Positions 34,705 to 43,054 of a stretch of DNA of 64,000 nucleotides are shown here, piece after piece; the first letter of the stretch is position 1, and the number at the start of each line of letters is the position of its first letter. The stretch is from Burkholderia sp. Bp8963 (lineage in GTDB: Bacteria > Pseudomonadota > Gammaproteobacteria > Burkholderiales > Burkholderiaceae): positions 1-64,000 of the forward strand of contig NZ_QTQP01000025.1 in the NCBI RefSeq assembly GCF_003854275.1, given 5' to 3'. Under the pieces are notes generated by a model that saw nothing but the letters and a program-made list of their open reading frames with translations, did no database searches and had not been told where the DNA came from. A program made the position numbers and the translations under genes.

Positions 34705-34729
34705 GCCGGCCGCGCGCTGCGCGGCCGGC
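34705..34729. terminator. GC-rich hairpin between convergent genes
   Basis: GCCGGCCGCGC (34705-34715) and GCGCGGCCGGC (34719-34729) form an 11-bp perfect stem with a 3-nt loop, between the stops of the aminotransferase and the esterase. No U-run, so factor-dependent or weak. Confidence 0.6.
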
Positions 34730-34734
34730 CCCGT

Positions 34735-36453
34735 TCAACCGCAGCTGAAACTCGCCGCCGAATTCACATCGCCCGAGCCGTTGTAGTGCGCGGTCTTCGG
34801 ATACGGACACAGCGGCCGTGTGCGGCCCGCTCCCCACGATGCCGGCACGTCCGCATTCGGCACCGCGTTCGCCGCATCGCGCGCGGCGGAGACGATCGCG
34901 TCGGGTGCGCGCCCCTGTTCGACCCACGCGACGAGCGGCGTCAACATGTCGAACTGGTCGGCGGCCGGCCCGCCCGAGCAATGGTTCATGCCCGGCACGC
35001 GGTAGAACCGCGCGAAATCCGACGCATCGCCACCGTTCGCCTGCGCGAGCCGCGCGTACCAGTCGCTCGTGTCGTTCGACGAGAACACGGGGTCGCCCGT
35101 GCCGTGATAGACGAGCAGCTTCGCGCCGCGCGTCTTCAGCGCCGACAGGTTCGTTTCGTCAGGCGGCACCATGAACGACCATGCGGACTCCGTATACACG
35201 CCGCTCGTCGCGAAGATCGCCGGCGCGTCGTTGTCCATGTCGAAGCCGAGCGCGAAACCGGGCAGGTTCGCGAGCGTCGCCGCGGTCTCCGGCGGGCTCA
35301 TGAACGTGAACGCCATCGCGGCCGGATCGAGCGTGATCGCATTCGCCTGCTTCCATGCCGCCCAGCCGCTGCCGGCGATGCCCGGATCGTACGGAAAGCT
35401 CGCGTACAGCGCCGTGCCAGCACTGTTGCGCGCGCCCGTGAACACGTTCTCGAGCGCGCTCTTCTGCACGGGCGTCAGGCACGCGCCGGTGCGCGTGCCG
35501 TTCGTACAGGTCGGGATGTCGGCGTCGATGCTGAAATGCGCCTGGCACGCGGCGACGTCCTGCACCATCCCGTCCGCGACGCCGTCGAGCGCATCGCATT
35601 TCTCGAGGATCTTCGCGCCGACGAACCGGCGTTCCGCATCGGTGAAGCCGCTGCGGATGTCCGGCAGCCCGTTGGCGCCGGTCGCCGAAGCGATCTTCGC
35701 GAACTGCTGCGCACCGTACATTTCGCCGATCGCCGCTTTGGGCAGATGGAAACCCGGATCGCCCGCGATGATCCCGTCGTAGTCGGCCGCGTTGCGCGCG
35801 GCCGTCACCATTGCGTGGCGGCCACCGTTCGAGCAGCCGCCGAAATAGCTGCGGTCCGGCCCCTTCCCATACGCGATGCGAATCACCTGCTTCGCCATCG
35901 GCGTCAGCGCATCGACGGCCGCATAGCCGTAATCCCGGCGCGCCTGCGGATCGACGCCGAACAGCGGGTTCTGCGCGGCGCTGTGTCCGGAGTCCGAACT
36001 GATCACCGCGAAGCCCATGTTCAGCGCGTTCGTCAGCGGCCCGCCACCGCCGATCTCGCCGGTCGCCGTCACGACGTTGCCGTCGAGCCCGCCGTTCGCC
36101 TGGTAGAAAAAGCGGCCGTTCCACGCCTTCGGCAGGCGCATCTCGAAGCCGATCGCGTACGTTTTGCCGTCCACGGGGCTCACGCGCTCGTTCATCTTTC
36201 CTTCGATCACGCAGTGTTCGGCGATCGGCTTGCCGGCCACCGTCAGCGCGCCCGCGGCTGCGGTCGTCACCGACGTGAACGACGCGTTCGCATAGGCCAG
36301 CTGGGCGGCGAGCGCGGCGCAGGTCTGCGTCATCGTCGCCGGTGTCGCGGCCGACAGGTGCGGCGAAGCGGTCGAGATCGAGTCGTCGCCGCCGCAGCCG
36401 GCAAGGATCGCGGCGGACAGCGGCGCGATGCAAAGGAGTACGGATTTGTTCAC
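34735..36453 (-). CDS. Tannase/feruloyl esterase family lipoprotein
   Basis: A 572-residue exported esterase. The N-terminus is a lipoprotein signal (lipobox L17-A-G-C20). The tannase fold shows the nucleophile in FGGCSNGG, the Asp in YHGTGDPVFSSND and the His in PGMNHCSGGP, with paired cysteines around the active site. Members release ferulic, coumaric or gallic acid from plant esters. The start is GTG at 36453 with CCGGAGA upstream. It is the last gene of an MFS-porin-esterase transcription unit beside the ferulate genes, so feruloyl esters are the likely substrates. Confidence 0.88.
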   Translation of the reverse strand: MNKSVLLCIAPLSAAILAGCGGDDSISTASPHLSAATPATMTQTCAALAAQLAYANASFTSVTTAAAGALTVAGKPIAEHCVIEGKMNERVSPVDGKTYAIGFEMRLPKAWNGRFFYQANGGLDGNVVTATGEIGGGGPLTNALNMGFAVISSDSGHSAAQNPLFGVDPQARRDYGYAAVDALTPMAKQVIRIAYGKGPDRSYFGGCSNGGRHAMVTAARNAADYDGIIAGDPGFHLPKAAIGEMYGAQQFAKIASATGANGLPDIRSGFTDAERRFVGAKILEKCDALDGVADGMVQDVAACQAHFSIDADIPTCTNGTRTGACLTPVQKSALENVFTGARNSAGTALYASFPYDPGIAGSGWAAWKQANAITLDPAAMAFTFMSPPETAATLANLPGFALGFDMDNDAPAIFATSGVYTESAWSFMVPPDETNLSALKTRGAKLLVYHGTGDPVFSSNDTSDWYARLAQANGGDASDFARFYRVPGMNHCSGGPAADQFDMLTPLVAWVEQGRAPDAIVSAARDAANAVPNADVPASWGAGRTRPLCPYPKTAHYNGSGDVNSAASFSCG

Positions 36454-36481
36454 GGTGTCTCCGGATCGTCTTGATCGTCGC

Positions 36482-37627
36482 TCAGAACATGTGCTTGACG
36501 CCGACCATCGCGCCGAGCTGCCCCATGCCGGCGCCGGGCGTCGTGCCGGCGCCGCCGCCGCTGACCGCGTAGCGCGCATGCGCGCTGTTCCACAGATACG
36601 ACGATTGCGCGTAGACCGACGTGCGCTTCGTCAGCAGGTAGGTCGCGCGCAGCGTCGCCATCGTCGCGCGCGTGTCGTGCGCGCTGTTGACGATCCGGTA
36701 GCCCTCGCCGTCGACAATGAAGTACGGCTTGAACGTGTACGACGCGCCGACGAAGAACAGATCCGACCGCGCGCCCGCCGCGGCCGGCGAATCGGTCGTC
36801 ACGTGCCGACCGATCCAGCCCGCGCCGATGCGCGCGCCTGCCGCCTGCGCATACGCGCTGACGTGCACGCGCGCATCCTTGTCCGCACTGCTCGTGAACG
36901 CGACGGGCGCGACGCCGTCGAAGAAGTTCGCGGCGGCGGACGTACCGCCGCGCTGCTCCTCGTACGACGCTGCCGCGCCGAAATACGCGCTGTCGTACTT
37001 CAGCATCACCGACCAGTCGCGGCATTCGACCGCCTTGCCGGGCACCTGCCCCGCACACGTGCCCTGTCCGGGCGAATTGCCGGTGCCCGCACCGTCGCGG
37101 CCGAACGAGTAGCCGGCGCCGAACGTGAAGCCCTTGTATGTGCCGACATAGGTCACCGCGTTGTCCGCGCGGCCGTTCGGCACGTATGCGTCGAGCGAGC
37201 CGAGGCCGTAGATGTCCGGGCCGATGATGTCCGCGCCCTGCAACGCGAGATAGGTCATCGTGTACTGGCGGCCGAACGCGAGCGTGCCGAAGCCGCTCTT
37301 CAGCCCGACGAACGCCTGCCGGCCGAACAGCCGGCCGCCCTGCCCGAGGTCGCCGCCGCGCACGTTGAAGCCGCTCTCCAGCGCGAAGATCGCCTGGTAG
37401 CCGCCGCCGAGATCCTCGGCGCCGCGCAGCCCCCAGCGCGACGGCATCTCGCCCGTCACCGCGGGCATCCGCACCACGTGGTCGCCGGCCGCGTTCGCGT
37501 GCGACACGAATTCGATGCCGGTGTCGACGATCCCGTACAGCGTCACGCTCGACTGCGCGTGCGCGCTCGATGCCGCGAGCGCGAGCGCGCACGCGCCGGC
37601 CGCCGCCAAGGCTTGGGTGTTTTTCAT
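36482..37627 (-). CDS. Gram-negative porin (Burkholderia type)
   Basis: A 381-residue outer-membrane porin. The cleavable signal (residues 1-24, cut after AHA) is followed by SSVTLYGIVDTGIEFVSHAN, the standard opening of trimeric 16-stranded Burkholderia porins. The GLRGAEDLGGGYQAIFALES strand follows, and the protein ends in the canonical VGVKHMF (C-terminal Phe for BAM recognition). A GGAG lies before the ATG. It sits between an aromatic-acid importer and a feruloyl esterase and probably admits aromatic acids. Confidence 0.92.
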   Translation of the reverse strand: MKNTQALAAAGACALALAASSAHAQSSVTLYGIVDTGIEFVSHANAAGDHVVRMPAVTGEMPSRWGLRGAEDLGGGYQAIFALESGFNVRGGDLGQGGRLFGRQAFVGLKSGFGTLAFGRQYTMTYLALQGADIIGPDIYGLGSLDAYVPNGRADNAVTYVGTYKGFTFGAGYSFGRDGAGTGNSPGQGTCAGQVPGKAVECRDWSVMLKYDSAYFGAAASYEEQRGGTSAAANFFDGVAPVAFTSSADKDARVHVSAYAQAAGARIGAGWIGRHVTTDSPAAAGARSDLFFVGASYTFKPYFIVDGEGYRIVNSAHDTRATMATLRATYLLTKRTSVYAQSSYLWNSAHARYAVSGGGAGTTPGAGMGQLGAMVGVKHMF

Positions 37628-37689
37628 GAGGTATCTCCAGACCTGCGTTGATGTCGCGCTCTGCCGGCGCGCGTAATTGAAACGAGAAC

Positions 37690-38895
37690 TCAGTCGCGCG
37701 CCTGCGGCCGCCTGATCAGCAGCAGCGCGGCCGCGGCGGCGACGAGCGTGACGGGGATGCTCGCGCCGATCACGAGCGACGCGCTGCGGCCCATCGCGAG
37801 CAGTTCGGCGGCCGCGAGCGGGCCGACGACGGAGCCGAGCCGGCCGACGGCGACCGCCGAGCCGACGCCGGTGCCACGCATCGCGGTCGGGTAGTAGATC
37901 GCGGCGAGCGCGTACAGCACCGACTGGCCGCCGACGACGAACATCCCGGCCGCGAACGCGGCGGCGGACAGCCACGCGAGGCCCGGCGCGACCGCGAGCG
38001 CGGCGAGCGACAGCACGATCCCCGCGTACATGCCGCCGACGACGCGCGACGGGGCCATCCGGTCCATCGACATGCCGATGCCGAGCGCGCCGAGGCCGCC
38101 GCCGATGTTGAAGAAGATCTGCACGATGCCGGCCTGGCCGCGCGCGAGGCCCTTCGCGGCCATCAGCGACGGCAGCCAGTTCAGCAGGAAATACAGCACG
38201 ATCAGCGTGCAGAAGTAGCTGAGCCACAGCGCGAGCGTCGTGCCGGTGCGCGCGTCGCCGAACAGCGTGTGTGCGACGCCCGGGCGCGCAGCGCCCGACG
38301 CGCTGACGTCGAGGAACGCGCGCGATTCCGGCAACATCCCGATCAGCAACGGCACGAGCAGCAACGGCCCGGCGCCGCCGACGTAGAAGATGTGTCGCCA
38401 TTCGGTGTCACCCGCGAGCAGCACGCCGATCAGCGACGCGATCACGCCGCCGAACGGAATGCCGCAGTACATCGCGGCGACCGCGCTGCTGCGCGAGCGC
38501 GCGCCGACGGCCTCGGACGACAGCGCGATCAGGTTCGGCATCGCGCCGCCGAGGCCGATGCCGGTCAGCGCGCGCACGACGACCAGCATCGCGAAGCTCG
38601 ACACCTGCGCGGTGGCGATCGACAGCAGTCCGAACAGGCAGACCGACGCGATCAGCACGCGCTTGCGGCCGATCCGGTCGGCGAGCCGTCCGCCGAGAAT
38701 CGCGCCGGGCAGCAGGCCGAACGTGCCTGCGCTGAATGCGATCCCCATCTGCGATACGGTCAGCCCGAATTCATGGGCCATGCGCGGCGCGGCGACGCCG
38801 ACCGACTGCAGGTCGAGCCCCTCGAGCAGCGCGATCGCGAAACACAAGCCGAGCGTCGTCGCGACGGCCGGCCTCTCGGCAACGTAGGTGTCCAT
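37690..38895 (-). CDS. MFS aromatic acid:proton symporter (AAHS type)
   Basis: A 401-residue twelve-helix importer of the AAHS family (relatives PcaK, VanK, MucK). The N-terminal LCFAIALLEGLDLQSVGVAA holds the family's charged D-x-x-S-like motif, and GGRLADRIGRKRVL is the MFS loop 2-3. AGGAG precedes the ATG at 38895. It heads the importer-porin-esterase unit, and two MarR-type palindromes lie 70 and 170 bp upstream. Expected substrates are ferulate, p-coumarate or vanillate. Confidence 0.88.
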   Translation of the reverse strand: MDTYVAERPAVATTLGLCFAIALLEGLDLQSVGVAAPRMAHEFGLTVSQMGIAFSAGTFGLLPGAILGGRLADRIGRKRVLIASVCLFGLLSIATAQVSSFAMLVVVRALTGIGLGGAMPNLIALSSEAVGARSRSSAVAAMYCGIPFGGVIASLIGVLLAGDTEWRHIFYVGGAGPLLLVPLLIGMLPESRAFLDVSASGAARPGVAHTLFGDARTGTTLALWLSYFCTLIVLYFLLNWLPSLMAAKGLARGQAGIVQIFFNIGGGLGALGIGMSMDRMAPSRVVGGMYAGIVLSLAALAVAPGLAWLSAAAFAAGMFVVGGQSVLYALAAIYYPTAMRGTGVGSAVAVGRLGSVVGPLAAAELLAMGRSASLVIGASIPVTLVAAAAALLLIRRPQARD

Positions 38896-38972
38896 CTCGT
38901 CTCCTAACCTGCGCGGCATGCCGCAATGCATGCGCGGTGTGCTTGTCATGACCGGATCATGCATCAGGTTTT

Positions 38973-38987
38973 ATCAGGAAACCTGAT
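38973..38987. promoter_or_regulatory. MarR-type operator upstream of the aromatic importer (site 1)
   Basis: ATCAGGAAACCTGAT is a perfect ATCAGG-N3-CCTGAT palindrome, 78 bp before the importer start. An extra half-site ATCAGG lies at 38963-38968. Confidence 0.75.
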
Positions 38988-39064
38988 TCAAAGTCCGAAA
39001 TAAGATCCGCTCGACCTGCCGGTCGCGCGGACCGTCATCCCATCGAAGGACGGGATGATTTAAT

Positions 39065-39079
39065 AACAGGTAACCTGAT
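39065..39079. promoter_or_regulatory. MarR-type operator (site 2)
   Basis: AACAGGTAACCTGAT matches ATCAGG-N3-CCTGAT with one mismatch. It lies 92 bp upstream of site 1 and about 100 bp from the marR stop. Confidence 0.65.
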
Positions 39080-39180
39080 ATTTCAAGTACGACGTGCGCC
39101 GGTGTTAACCCGCAACGGCCGCGGGAACCGGCGCAGTCGTGTCATGCAGAGACAGGGAGAAAGCGCGTGAACAGGCCCTT

Positions 39181-39705
39181 CTAGTCGCGCAAGTTGCGCA
39201 CGAACAGTTCGAGCGTGCGCTGGACCTGCGCAACGTCGTCGGCCGTCAGGCCGTCGCCGAGCATCCGGAGTTCGAGCGGCCGCAGCACGCTTTCGCATTC
39301 GCGCAGGATCGCCGAGCCTTCGTCGGTCAGCCGCAGCAGGATCACGCGGCCATGATTCGGATCGGCTTCGCGCGTGACGAAGCCGCGGCCCGCCATCGCG
39401 ATCATCACCTCGTTCGCCGACTGCGGCGTGATGAACGAGCGCACCGCGAGCTGCGCATTCGACAACGCACCGCGCGCCTCGAGCACCGACAGCGCCGTGT
39501 ACTGCGCGAGCGTGACGCCTAGCGGCGCGAGTGCATCGCTCATCTGGCGGCGCAGCAGCCGGTCGAGATTGCCGATCAGGTAGGTCAGCCGCTGCTGCGG
39601 GCGCGTGCGCGGCTTGTCTTCGGTGGCGCGGGCCGCGCGTTTCGCGCCGGCCGGCTTGACGGGTGTCGAACTCATGAAGGTGTCGGAATGGATGTCGCGG
39701 GCCAT
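39181..39705 (-). CDS. MarR-family regulator, probable hydroxycinnamate repressor
   Basis: A 174-residue dimeric winged-helix protein. Residues about 40-60 form the dimer helix (YLIGNLDRLLRRQMSDALAP). The DNA-binding region includes ALSNAQLAVRSFITPQSANE and READPNHGRVILLRLTDEG (wing). It resembles FerR/HcaR-type repressors that respond to feruloyl- or coumaroyl-CoA. GAGG lies 5 nt before the ATG at 39705. Palindromes of one type lie at the importer, marR/vanR and ech promoters, so it probably controls all three units. It is divergent from vanR. Confidence 0.87.
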   Translation of the reverse strand: MARDIHSDTFMSSTPVKPAGAKRAARATEDKPRTRPQQRLTYLIGNLDRLLRRQMSDALAPLGVTLAQYTALSVLEARGALSNAQLAVRSFITPQSANEVMIAMAGRGFVTREADPNHGRVILLRLTDEGSAILRECESVLRPLELRMLGDGLTADDVAQVQRTLELFVRNLRD

Positions 39706-39835
39706 CTTACCTCACGCGCGACACGCACCGGCATGGCCGGCTCCCGCGTTGCCGCACGGCGCCGGTCGCGCGGCGCGGGCTGCGATGCAGCGCGCCGCGC
39801 CGACATGCGCGACGGCGTTCGCGACCATCGGCAAG

Positions 39836-39845
39836 TTGTATACAA
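39836..39845. promoter_or_regulatory. GntR/FadR-type operator upstream of vanR (first copy)
   Basis: TTGTATACAA, perfect within GTTGTATACAAC (39835-39846), fits the TxGTA-TACxA consensus of FadR-subfamily GntR repressors. A second TGTATACA stands at 39933-39940, 98 bp away. Likely sites for the VanR-like protein. Confidence 0.7.
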
Positions 39846-39932
39846 CGCGACCTCCAGAAGCCGTATCGATGTGCTCGTTGATGCTCGTATACCCGGAAAT
39901 TTCAACAATTCCGCTTGATCTCCGAGCGTCGA

Positions 39933-39961
39933 TGTATACACTTTGCATCAGGCAACCTGAC
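39933..39961. promoter_or_regulatory. Composite site: GntR-type octamer and MarR-type palindrome (site 3)
   Basis: TGTATACA (39933-39940) is followed 6 bp later by ATCAGGCAACCTGAC (39947-39961), a one-mismatch copy of the MarR-type palindrome. The pair lies 50-77 bp before the vanR start, so both regulators could act on the vanR-vanAB promoter. Confidence 0.65.
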
Positions 39962-40009
39962 AACTTCGGTCGCACCGCTCCAGCGGCACGACACCTCACC
40001 CGACACACG

Positions 40010-40780
40010 ATGACCCGCCTCGACGCACCGCCACCCGACACGCGCACCGCCGCGCCCCCGTCGCAGACCGTCCGCGCACTGCTCGGCCTGCGCGAACTCA
40101 TCGTCGGCGGCGAGCTGGGCCCCGGCGCGCGGATCTCCGAGCTGTGGGTCGTCGAGCGGCTCGGCGTATCCCGCACGCCGGTGCGCGCGGCGCTGATCCG
40201 GCTCCAGGAAGAAGGGCTGATCGAACCGATCCCGACCGGCGGCTTCGCCGTGCGCGCGTTTTCGGCACGCGAGATCGGCGACGCGATCGAACTGCGCGGC
40301 ACGCTCGAAGGGCTCGCCGCGCGGTTTGCGGCCGAGCGCGGCGTCCCGCCGCCGACGCTGCGCGACCTGCACGCGTGCGCCGACGAAATCGACACGCTGC
40401 TCGCCGGCCCGCTGACCGACGACACGTTCTCGCGCTACGTCGATGCGAACGCGCGCTTCCACCGGCTGCTCGCGGGCGCCGCGGGCAGCGACGTCGTCGC
40501 GCGGCAGATCGACAAGGTCGCGACGCTGCCGTTCGCGTCCGCGAGCGCGTTCGTCGTCGTGCAGTCGCTCGATCCGCGCGCGCGGGAAACGCTCGTCGTT
40601 GCCCAGGCGCAGCATCGCGCGGTGCTCGACGCGATCGAGCGCCGCCAGGGCGCGCGCGCGGAAGCGCTGATGCGCGAACACGCGCAGATCGCCCACGACA
40701 ACCTGAAGCGCGTGCTCGACAACCAGCGCGCGATCACGAAGCTCGCGGGTGGCAACCTGATCCGCCGCGACGCCGGCTGA
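40010..40780 (+). CDS. vanR: GntR-family regulator of vanillate demethylase (VanR-like)
   Basis: A 256-residue FadR-subfamily regulator. Residues about 20-85 are the winged helix (GGELGPGARISELWVVERLG, SRTPVRAALIRLQEEGLIE), and residues about 95-235 an all-helical FCD ligand domain with metal-ligand-type His and Asp residues (DANARFHRLL). Position directly before vanAB on the same strand (87-bp gap) identifies it as the vanillate-responsive repressor. TGTATACA-type sites lie in its promoter. A MarR site also lies there. Confidence 0.85.
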   Translation: MTRLDAPPPDTRTAAPPSQTVRALLGLRELIVGGELGPGARISELWVVERLGVSRTPVRAALIRLQEEGLIEPIPTGGFAVRAFSAREIGDAIELRGTLEGLAARFAAERGVPPPTLRDLHACADEIDTLLAGPLTDDTFSRYVDANARFHRLLAGAAGSDVVARQIDKVATLPFASASAFVVVQSLDPRARETLVVAQAQHRAVLDAIERRQGARAEALMREHAQIAHDNLKRVLDNQRAITKLAGGNLIRRDAG

Positions 40781-40867
40781 CGCGGCGCGCGGCCCTTCTC
40801 GCGGCGCGTGCCGCGCCGCCTTTCCGACCTGAACACTCGGCGTGTCCGCACGCCCTGGAGGAGACGC

Positions 40868-41911
40868 ATGTTCCTGAAAAACGCATGGTATGTCGCGTGC
40901 ACACCCGACGAATTCGCGGGCAAGCCGCTCGGCCGGCAGATCTGCGGCGAGCGCATGGTGTTCTTTCGCGATGCGGACGACAAGGTCGCCGCACTCGAGG
41001 ATTTCTGCCCGCATCGCGGCGCGCCGCTGTCGCTCGGCACCGTCCGCGACGGCCGGCTCGTGTGCGGCTATCACGGGCTGACGATGGGCGCGAACGGCAA
41101 ATGCACGAGCATGCCGTGCCAGCGCGTCGGCGGCATTCCGGCGATCCGCACCTATCCGGCCGTCGAGCGGTACGGCTTCGTGTGGGTGTGGCCCGGCGAT
41201 CCGGAACGGGCCGATCCGGCGACGATCCACCGGCTCGACTGGGCCGACGATCCGGGCTGGGCCTACGGTGGCGGCCTGTATCACATCGGCTGCGACTACC
41301 GGCTGATGATCGACAACCTGATGGACCTCACGCACGAGACCTACGTGCACGCGTCGAGCATCGGGCAGCCGGAGATCGAGGAGGCGCCGCCCGCGACGAA
41401 GGTGAACGGCGACACGGTCACGACCAGCCGCTTCATGGAAGGCATCCTGCCGCCGCCGTTCTGGGCGGCCGCGCTGCGCGGCAACGGCCTCGCCGACGAC
41501 GTCCTCTGCGACCGCTGGCAGATCTGCCACTTCACGCCGCCGAGCCACGTGATGATCGAAGTCGGCGTCGCGCACGCAGGCAACGGCGGTTACCACGCCG
41601 ATCCGCGCGACAAGGTGTCGAGCATCGTCGTCGATTTCATCACGCCGGAAACGGACACGTCGATCTGGTACTTCTGGGGGATGGCGCGCAGCTTCGCGGT
41701 CGACGATCCCGCGCTGACGGAGACCATCCGCGCCGGACAGGGCAGGATCTTCGCCGAGGATCTCGGCATGCTCGAAGCACAGCAGCGCAACCTGCTGACC
41801 TGGCCGGACCGGCCGCTCCTCAAGCTCAACATCGACGCGGGCGGCGTGCAGTCGCGGCGCGTGCTCGACCGGCTGATCGACCAGGAGCGCGCCGCCGCGC
41901 TGTCGTGCTGA
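40868..41911 (+). CDS. vanA: Vanillate O-demethylase oxygenase subunit
   Basis: A 347-residue Rieske non-heme iron oxygenase that converts vanillate to protocatechuate and formaldehyde. The Rieske cluster is C47-P-H49 (FCPHRGAPL) and C66-x2-H69 (CGYHG). The mononuclear iron region is NLMDLTHETYVHASS (about residues 155-170), as in VanA. GGAGGAG precedes the ATG. It is followed by vanB 79 bp downstream. The spacer holds a 15-bp direct repeat of GCCGAGGTGCAGCGG. Confidence 0.95.
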   Translation: MFLKNAWYVACTPDEFAGKPLGRQICGERMVFFRDADDKVAALEDFCPHRGAPLSLGTVRDGRLVCGYHGLTMGANGKCTSMPCQRVGGIPAIRTYPAVERYGFVWVWPGDPERADPATIHRLDWADDPGWAYGGGLYHIGCDYRLMIDNLMDLTHETYVHASSIGQPEIEEAPPATKVNGDTVTTSRFMEGILPPPFWAAALRGNGLADDVLCDRWQICHFTPPSHVMIEVGVAHAGNGGYHADPRDKVSSIVVDFITPETDTSIWYFWGMARSFAVDDPALTETIRAGQGRIFAEDLGMLEAQQRNLLTWPDRPLLKLNIDAGGVQSRRVLDRLIDQERAAALSC

Positions 41912-41990
41912 CCACGTGCCGCGCCGCCACGCCGCCGAGGTGCAGCGGTGCCGAGGTGCAGCGGCGCGGCACGCTCAACCCATCGTTCCC

Positions 41991-43007
41991 ATGAAACTCA
42001 CACTCACCCGCAAGCTCCCCGCCGCGACCGACATCTGCATGTTCGAACTGGCCTCGGCCGACGGCGCCGCGCTGCCGCCATTCACGGCTGGCGCGCACAT
42101 CGACGTCCATGTCGGCGGCTTCGTCCGCCAGTATTCGCTGTGCAACAGCCCGTCCGAAGCGGGCGTCTACCGGCTCGGCGTGCTGCGCGAACCCGCATCG
42201 CGCGGCGGCTCGCTCGCGATGCATGCATGCGAGCCCGGCGCGACGCTCGACGTCAGCGCGCCGCGCAATCACTTCCCGCTCGACCCGCACGCCGCGCACA
42301 GCGTGCTGCTGGCCGGCGGCATCGGCATCACGCCGCTCCTCAGCATGGCCGCTTACCTGATCGAGACCGGCCAGTCGTTCGAGCTGCATTACTGCGCGCG
42401 CGAGCCGGCGCGCGCCGCGTTTCTCGACCGGCTCGGCACGCCGGGGCTCAAGGCCCGCACGCGGCTCTGGTTCGACGACGATCCGGCCGGCCGCCGCATC
42501 GATTTCGCGCAGGTGCTCGCGAACCCGGAGCCGCGCACGCACCTGTACGTGTGCGGTCCCGGCGGGTTCATCAGCGCCGCGCTTGCGGCAGCCGCGCAGG
42601 CCGGGTGGAGCGCGGCGAACGTGCATCGGGAGTATTTCGGCGCGGCCGGCGTAGGTGCGGCCGGCGTAGGCGCGGCCGGCGCAGCGGCGGCCGGCGTTGG
42701 CACTGCCGTCGCGGGTGCGGCGGCGTCGGCAGACGGCGACCGCGCGTTCCAGGTATCGCTCGCGCAGTCGGCACGCATCGTCGACGTGCCGGCCGGCACG
42801 ACAATCGTCGAAGCGTTGCGCGGCTGCGGGATCGACGTGCCCGTGTCGTGCGAACAGGGCGTGTGCGGCACCTGCGTCACACGCGTGCTGTCCGGCACGC
42901 CCGATCATCGCGACGTGTACCTGACCGACGACGAGCGCGCGGCCAACGACCAGATCCTGCCGTGCTGTTCGCGCGCGGTCACGCCGGTGCTGGTGCTCGA
43001 TATCTGA
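41991..43007 (+). CDS. vanB: Vanillate O-demethylase reductase subunit with expanded linker
   Basis: A 338-residue reductase that passes electrons from NADH to VanA. Domains in order: FMN-binding barrel (QYSLCNSPSEAGVYRLGV), NAD domain (LAGGIGITPLLSMA, YVCGPGGF) and C-terminal plant-type [2Fe-2S] ferredoxin (C287, C292, C295 in CEQGVCGTC, then a CC pair near the end). The usual VanB length is about 315-320. Here residues about 217-248 are an Ala/Gly/Val repeat (GAAGVGAAGVG...) lying between the NAD and ferredoxin domains. It probably acts as a long flexible tether. Confidence 0.93.
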   Translation: MKLTLTRKLPAATDICMFELASADGAALPPFTAGAHIDVHVGGFVRQYSLCNSPSEAGVYRLGVLREPASRGGSLAMHACEPGATLDVSAPRNHFPLDPHAAHSVLLAGGIGITPLLSMAAYLIETGQSFELHYCAREPARAAFLDRLGTPGLKARTRLWFDDDPAGRRIDFAQVLANPEPRTHLYVCGPGGFISAALAAAAQAGWSAANVHREYFGAAGVGAAGVGAAGAAAAGVGTAVAGAAASADGDRAFQVSLAQSARIVDVPAGTTIVEALRGCGIDVPVSCEQGVCGTCVTRVLSGTPDHRDVYLTDDERAANDQILPCCSRAVTPVLVLDI

Positions 43008-43014
43008 CGGAAAG

Positions 43015-43039
43015 GAAGAAGAAGAAGAAGAAGAAGAAG
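43015..43039. repeat. (GAA)8 microsatellite
   Basis: Eight perfect GAA repeats plus one G, just after the vanB stop and before the convergent end of the acyl-CoA dehydrogenase gene. On the minus strand it is a (TTC)n tract. Such tracts vary in length by slippage. Confidence 0.95.
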
Positions 43040-43054
43040 TCTCGCGCCGCGCCG

